This document shows, piece after piece, positions 60,456 through 64,000 of a stretch of DNA of 64,000 bases. A model generated the notes under the pieces. That model was not told the origin of the DNA and ran no database searches. It saw only the letters and a program-made list of their open reading frames with translations. Source of the stretch: Mycobacterium sp. 236(2023) (GTDB lineage Bacteria > Actinomycetota > Actinomycetes > Mycobacteriales > Mycobacteriaceae); assembly GCF_029623955.1 (NCBI RefSeq), contig NZ_JARSBP010000005.1, positions 124,001 through 188,000 of the forward strand, read 5' to 3'. The position numbers and the translations under genes are program-made. The first letter of the stretch is position 1. Every line of letters begins with the position of its first letter.

Positions 60456-61685
60456 ATGCAGACCTTGGGATCCCTCGACGTGGAGGGAACCGACTTCGCA
60501 TTCGACGATCAGCCCGACCTGCACGCCGCACTCGCCCGACTCCGTCAGCGCAAGCCATATGCAATCGTTCCGTTTGCGGGGTTCAGAGCGGTTTTGTTGT
60601 TGACCGACGAGTTGGTTCGAGCCGCCTTCCGCGACGAAACGACATTCCCGGCCGCACCGGTGTACGCGATGACCACAGAACCGGTGTTCGGCAAGACCGT
60701 GCTGAGCATGTCCGGTAGCGAGCATCGCGTCAGCCGCGCCGTGGTGTCAGCGCCGCTGCGGCGCATGCGCGTTCAGGACTACGTGGAGCCGGTGTTCGTA
60801 CCGGTCATCGACGAGTTGATCGACCAGTTCGTCGCACGTGGCACCGCCGATCTGGCCGCCGAGTTCACAAATCGCTATCCACTACTGATCATCAGCCGAC
60901 TGCTTGGCTTCCCGGTTGACGACGAAACCACGATCCATCGCTGGGCACAGGCAATGATCCGGTATCCCTTCGACCCGCAGGCCGCGGTCACGTGTGCCGC
61001 CGAGTTCACCGCCTACGTCGCCCCGCTGCTGGCCGCGCGGCGCAGGGAACCTGGCGACGACATGATCTCCATGCTGGTCTCGGAAACCACCGAGACCGGT
61101 GAACATCTCGCCGATGCGGAGATACTTACGTTTCTGCGGATGCTGTTCCCGCTCGGTGCCGACACGACCGCGCTGGCCTTGGGCAACACCCTGTCAGCCC
61201 TGCTCAACCACCCCGACCAACTGGACCTGCTGCGATCTGATCCGGACCGCTACCTGCAGTCCGCGGTGTGGGAAGGTCTGCGATGGGAGCCGGCGGTCGG
61301 GATGCTGCCTCGCGCTTGCCCAGAGGCCGCGACCTGGCGGGGGATCGACATCCCCGCACTGACGCCGATGATCTTCGCCATCAACGCCGCCAATCGAGAT
61401 CCGGCCGTATATCCGCGGCCCGACGACTTCGACATCACCCGCAATGTGATGCCGACCGTGTCGTTCGGGCAGGGCCGCCACAGTTGTATCGGGAACTGGC
61501 TGGCGAACACCGAACTCGTCGTCGCGCTCCGAGCCCTGATCGAGCGGTTGCCTGATCTCGCACTCGATCCGCTGCACACCGAAACATCCACTGTCACAAG
61601 CCAGGTGGGTACCACGCTGCGTGGACCCACCGCGCTGCACGTGACGTTCACGTCGTCTGGGGTCCGGGCGGATGCCCCGCTTTAG
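60456..61685 (+). CDS. cytochrome P450
   Basis: A 409-residue P450. Heme Cys344 is in FGQGRHSCIG; the oxygen-activating I-helix reads LGADTTALALG; the K-helix ExxR is EGLRWEP. It hydroxylates an unidentified substrate with ferredoxin electrons; no ferredoxin gene is adjacent. It diverges from the MmpL gene (146 bp) and is followed by a TetR gene 53 bp downstream. Confidence 0.9.
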   Translation: MQTLGSLDVEGTDFAFDDQPDLHAALARLRQRKPYAIVPFAGFRAVLLLTDELVRAAFRDETTFPAAPVYAMTTEPVFGKTVLSMSGSEHRVSRAVVSAPLRRMRVQDYVEPVFVPVIDELIDQFVARGTADLAAEFTNRYPLLIISRLLGFPVDDETTIHRWAQAMIRYPFDPQAAVTCAAEFTAYVAPLLAARRREPGDDMISMLVSETTETGEHLADAEILTFLRMLFPLGADTTALALGNTLSALLNHPDQLDLLRSDPDRYLQSAVWEGLRWEPAVGMLPRACPEAATWRGIDIPALTPMIFAINAANRDPAVYPRPDDFDITRNVMPTVSFGQGRHSCIGNWLANTELVVALRALIERLPDLALDPLHTETSTVTSQVGTTLRGPTALHVTFTSSGVRADAPL

Positions 61686-61738
61686 CCACGCGTTCGCTAC
61701 GTTGTACCCGGAGTGCCCCCACCGAGACGGAGACGACC

Positions 61739-62398
61739 GTGACACCGCGCCGACTTCGCGTGACCGGGCAGGCCGCTCGCCCCGCCACCTGGGGTGACCG
61801 GCCACCGGCCGATGACGACGAGGCGCGCCGGCGCCTTCTCGATGCGGCCGAGGTCTGTTACGAGCGCCGCGGCGTCAGTCGCACCACTGTCGACGACATC
61901 GCCAAAGAGGCCTCGGTGCACCGCACCACGGTCTATCGCTACTTCGGAACGCGCGACGATGTCCTGGCCTTCGTCATACTGCGCGAGACGGCCGGGGTCA
62001 TCGACAGCGCCGAACGAGCCATGCTGCGGGACGGGCCTTTTGGTGAACGACTGCTTGACGCGCTGGACGACGCGGTGGGAGCCGTTGAAAAATCCCGTTG
62101 GCTGCGCGTGCTGTTCTCCCCCGAAAGCCTGACGATGACGGTTTCCGTCGCGGCCTCCGGTGCGTTCCGCGACCGGATCCGCGACGTCTTGCGACCACAT
62201 GTCGAGGCGGCAAAGGCCGGAGGCGAGTTGCGCCGGCGACTCGACCCCGACGCCGTCGCCGACTGGCTGGTGCGGGTGGCGCAGATGCTGCTGATGGAAC
62301 ACCTCACCACGCGGCCGGAAGAGACCAGGCCCGACCGCCGGGCGTTGCTTCGCGACTTCGTCATCCCCGGCATTCTCAATCCGAACCAAGGACACTGA
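61739..62398 (+). CDS. TetR/AcrR-family regulator
   Basis: A 219-residue TetR protein with a 23-residue N-terminal tail. The HTH reads VSRTTVDDIAKEASVHRTTVYRYFGT. The C-terminal half is helical without recognised ligand motifs. GTG 61739 start with AGACGGAGA upstream. It is likely cotranscribed with the P450 and may repress the P450/MmpL pair. Confidence 0.85.
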   Translation: MTPRRLRVTGQAARPATWGDRPPADDDEARRRLLDAAEVCYERRGVSRTTVDDIAKEASVHRTTVYRYFGTRDDVLAFVILRETAGVIDSAERAMLRDGPFGERLLDALDDAVGAVEKSRWLRVLFSPESLTMTVSVAASGAFRDRIRDVLRPHVEAAKAGGELRRRLDPDAVADWLVRVAQMLLMEHLTTRPEETRPDRRALLRDFVIPGILNPNQGH

Positions 62399-62415
62399 GC
62401 GCCGGGCGACTGACG

Positions 62416-62979
62416 TCAACCCGCCAAGAGCTCGACGGCCGCCACGATCAGATCCGGCCGGGCCGGAATCGCTTTGCCCTGAACAAAGACACTGGGTGTG
62501 CCACCGATACCGCGGGCGATCGCACGCTCCGTCACGAAGCTGGGCCACGGGAGGTACCTACCCTCCACAACCGTCAGGGCGAACGCGGCATCCGTGATGC
62601 CGACGGTCTGTCCGAGAGCGATCAGCTGCTCGTCTGCCAGGCCCGGACCGCCCTCGGGCGGCTGGTGCTCGAACAAGGCCTGGACGTACGCGTGGAAGCG
62701 TCTCGCGTCCGACGCTGCTGCGGCCGCCGCGGCCGCACGGGTCGAATAGCGCGTCGTCGATGCGGCGTCAAGGAAGTTCATCGGGTGCCGGACCAACCGG
62801 ATCATCTGCCGCTCCAGCAGCCGGTCGACGGCATCGGCGGAGGCGAGCTCGAACTGCTTGCAAAAGGGACACTGAAAGTCGATATAAAGGTCTACGTCGA
62901 TGAGACCGGAACCGACGGCGATGCCGGTCCTGTCTTCGGTGGCACCGCGCGGGACTGGCACTTCGAGGGTCTGGTTCAT
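62416..62979 (-). CDS. DsbA-family thioredoxin-fold protein
   Basis: A 187-residue protein with the active site CPFC in YIDFQCPFCKQFE and cis-Pro in IGGTPSVFVQGK, as in DsbA/Com1-like proteins. No signal peptide is visible, so it is cytosolic, or the start lies elsewhere. It converges with the TetR gene (17 bp). Confidence 0.8.
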   Translation of the reverse strand: MNQTLEVPVPRGATEDRTGIAVGSGLIDVDLYIDFQCPFCKQFELASADAVDRLLERQMIRLVRHPMNFLDAASTTRYSTRAAAAAAAASDARRFHAYVQALFEHQPPEGGPGLADEQLIALGQTVGITDAAFALTVVEGRYLPWPSFVTERAIARGIGGTPSVFVQGKAIPARPDLIVAAVELLAG

Positions 62980-63268
62980 GTCGCCATGCTGCCCTCCGCC
63001 GGCCGGCAGGGCGTCGGCCCAGCAGCGCGAATGGTCCGTCCCAAGTTGGGCATCTCGGAACAGCCACAGGCTTTCCCCATCGCGCGCGGCGGATGCTCGG
63101 GCACGTGGGAGTTACCCGGACGTCGAGTTCGTGGTCCTTGACCCCAGCGGGCCACTTCGCAAACGTCCTTTGGGCCTACCGGGACGTCGCAGTATCTGGG
63201 TCAGACCGGCAATCTCATTCCCTGAGCGCGCGCGTCGCGACCGCCACTACGAGCAGGGGAATACCGCG

Positions 63269-64000
63269 ATGGATAACGCAAGAGCCTGTACGGCGCCTCT
63301 TCTGCCTCTTCGCACCACAGGACGCGTCGAGGAACGCGGATCGGCACCGGTGTCACCGAAACGGGCAGGTCGCCGCGGCTCATGTCAATCGTTCGGCGGT
63401 GCGGGAACTGGGTCACCCGAGACCGATACCGAGTTGTCGGCCCGGTTCGAGCGTGACGCGATACCGCTGCTCGATACCCTCTACGCCGGCGCGCTGAGTA
63501 TGACCCGTAACCGCATGGACGCCGAAGATCTGCTCCAGGAAACGATGCTCAAGGGCTACAGGGCATTTCACTCCTTCCAAAGAGGAACCAACCTCAAGGC
63601 GTGGCTGTTTCGGATCATGACCAACACCTGGATCAGTTTCTACCGCAGGGCGAAGCGGCAAGCGCCGGAGTGTCTCTGCGACCGACTGACCGATTCGCAG
63701 ATCGCTGGCGTTTACCGGCACACATCGTCAGAGTGGCGTTCGGCAGAGGCCGAAGTGCTGGCGACAATGCCCGACGACCAGGTCATGAACGCACTGATGG
63801 CGCTGCCGGAGAGCTTCCGGATGGTTGTCTACTACGCCTGCGTGGAAGGTTTCCGCTACAAGGAGATCGCCGAGATCATGCAAACACCTCTCGGCACCGT
63901 GATGTCTCGGCTCAGTCGCGCACGCGCTCAACTTCGAACGCTACTCGCCGGTGTGGCACTTGAGCACGGACCCGCACCTGTCGACAGCACGTCACCTGCG
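63269..64000 (+). CDS. SigH-like ECF sigma factor, 3' end cut by window edge
   Basis: Open to the last base. Sigma region 2 reads ARFERDAIPLLDTLYAGALSMTRNRMDAEDLLQETML, and region 4 reads FRMVVYYACVEGFRYKEIAEIMQTPLGTVMSRLSRARAQL. This is very close to SigH of mycobacteria (heat and thiol stress). I start at ATG 63269 (GGGGAA upstream), which gives a long unconserved N-terminal arm (Arg/Gly/Ser rich) of about 50 residues before region 2; GTG 63350 is an alternative. The 289 bp before it hold no recognisable gene. A paralog of SigH beside a stress-gene-rich region is suggestive. Confidence 0.85.
   Translation, partial: MDNARACTAPLLPLRTTGRVEERGSAPVSPKRAGRRGSCQSFGGAGTGSPETDTELSARFERDAIPLLDTLYAGALSMTRNRMDAEDLLQETMLKGYRAFHSFQRGTNLKAWLFRIMTNTWISFYRRAKRQAPECLCDRLTDSQIAGVYRHTSSEWRSAEAEVLATMPDDQVMNALMALPESFRMVVYYACVEGFRYKEIAEIMQTPLGTVMSRLSRARAQLRTLLAGVALEHGPAPVDSTSPA

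Noticed and set aside
62980..63268. Separate gene before the sigma factor
   Set aside because: An open frame reads into the sigma gene (VEFVVLDPSGPLRKR and onwards), but no start, RBS or family could be supported.
1..64000. CRISPR array, tRNA, rRNA or insertion sequence
   Set aside because: No regular repeat-spacer pattern, cloverleaf-like sequence or transposase motif was seen by eye; a computational scan would be decisive.

Overview
The window is high-GC actinobacterial chromosome. Mycolic-acid-type signatures point to a fast-growing Mycobacterium (Mycolicibacterium-like) species: a second gyrase-like topoisomerase of the TopoN/TopoM kind known from M. smegmatis, an MmpL/RND transporter, an F420-type PPOX protein, a Tat-exported DUF1906 protein like Rv2525c, and an LppW-like lipoprotein. 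GTG starts and 4-bp stop/start overlaps are common. I see no tRNA, rRNA, IS element, integrase or CRISPR array.

Layout. 0-2.3 kb: a TauE-type exporter and an alpha/beta hydrolase under a LacI-type operator, then a decayed ceramidase-like tail. 2.3-6.5 kb: the two-subunit topoisomerase. 6.5-16.9 kb: mixed single genes (EthD protein, penicillin-binding-type lipoprotein, UvrA-like ATPase, DUF1906 protein, DsbA-like protein, reductase plus methyltransferase, two envelope proteins, a PPOX protein). 16.9-18.5 kb: a MarR regulator divergent from a VOC dioxygenase and DoxX pair, with two identical-core operators between them. 18.8-23.8 kb: an apparent catabolic operon (APC permease, PfkB kinase, class III aminotransferase, class II aldolase, TetR) of unknown substrate. 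23.8-25 kb: a small secreted protein, a scar of two broken genes and a CsbD-like protein. 24.9-28.9 kb: an FCD-type GntR regulator with twin operators facing a racemase-fold protein, MFS carrier and DUF6282 hydrolase. 28.9-33 kb: envelope proteins, a phospholipase D, an OhrR-like regulator with DoxX, and a decayed GntR copy.

33.1-42.8 kb is the most striking block: ten closely packed leftward genes, Hsp20, a YflT-type stress protein, DnaK, GrpE, a CbpA-type DnaJ, a CbpM-like modulator, ClpB, thioredoxin, a UBP zinc finger and a cNMP/thioredoxin-reductase-like fusion. It is a complete holdase-foldase-disaggregase set joined to a redox module. A glycosyltransferase and a glycogen-debranching-type enzyme lie just upstream on the same strand.

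46.7-53.7 kb: a small secreted DUF305 operon, then a toluene/alkene-type diiron monooxygenase operon (hydroxylase alpha, gamma-type TmoB, Rieske ferredoxin, effector, hydroxylase beta) preceded by a MEDS-domain sensor and divergent from a PucR/CdaR-type regulator. No NADH reductase is present. 53.8-64 kb: a STAS protein, an aldo/keto reductase divergent from a zinc alcohol dehydrogenase and an ABM protein, a strong terminator, an MmpL-type transporter divergent from a P450 and TetR, a DsbA-like protein, and the start of a SigH-like ECF sigma factor cut by the right edge.

At least five stretches are decayed gene remnants, two of them relatives of intact genes elsewhere in the window. All functions are inferred from motifs read by eye; no database search was run.
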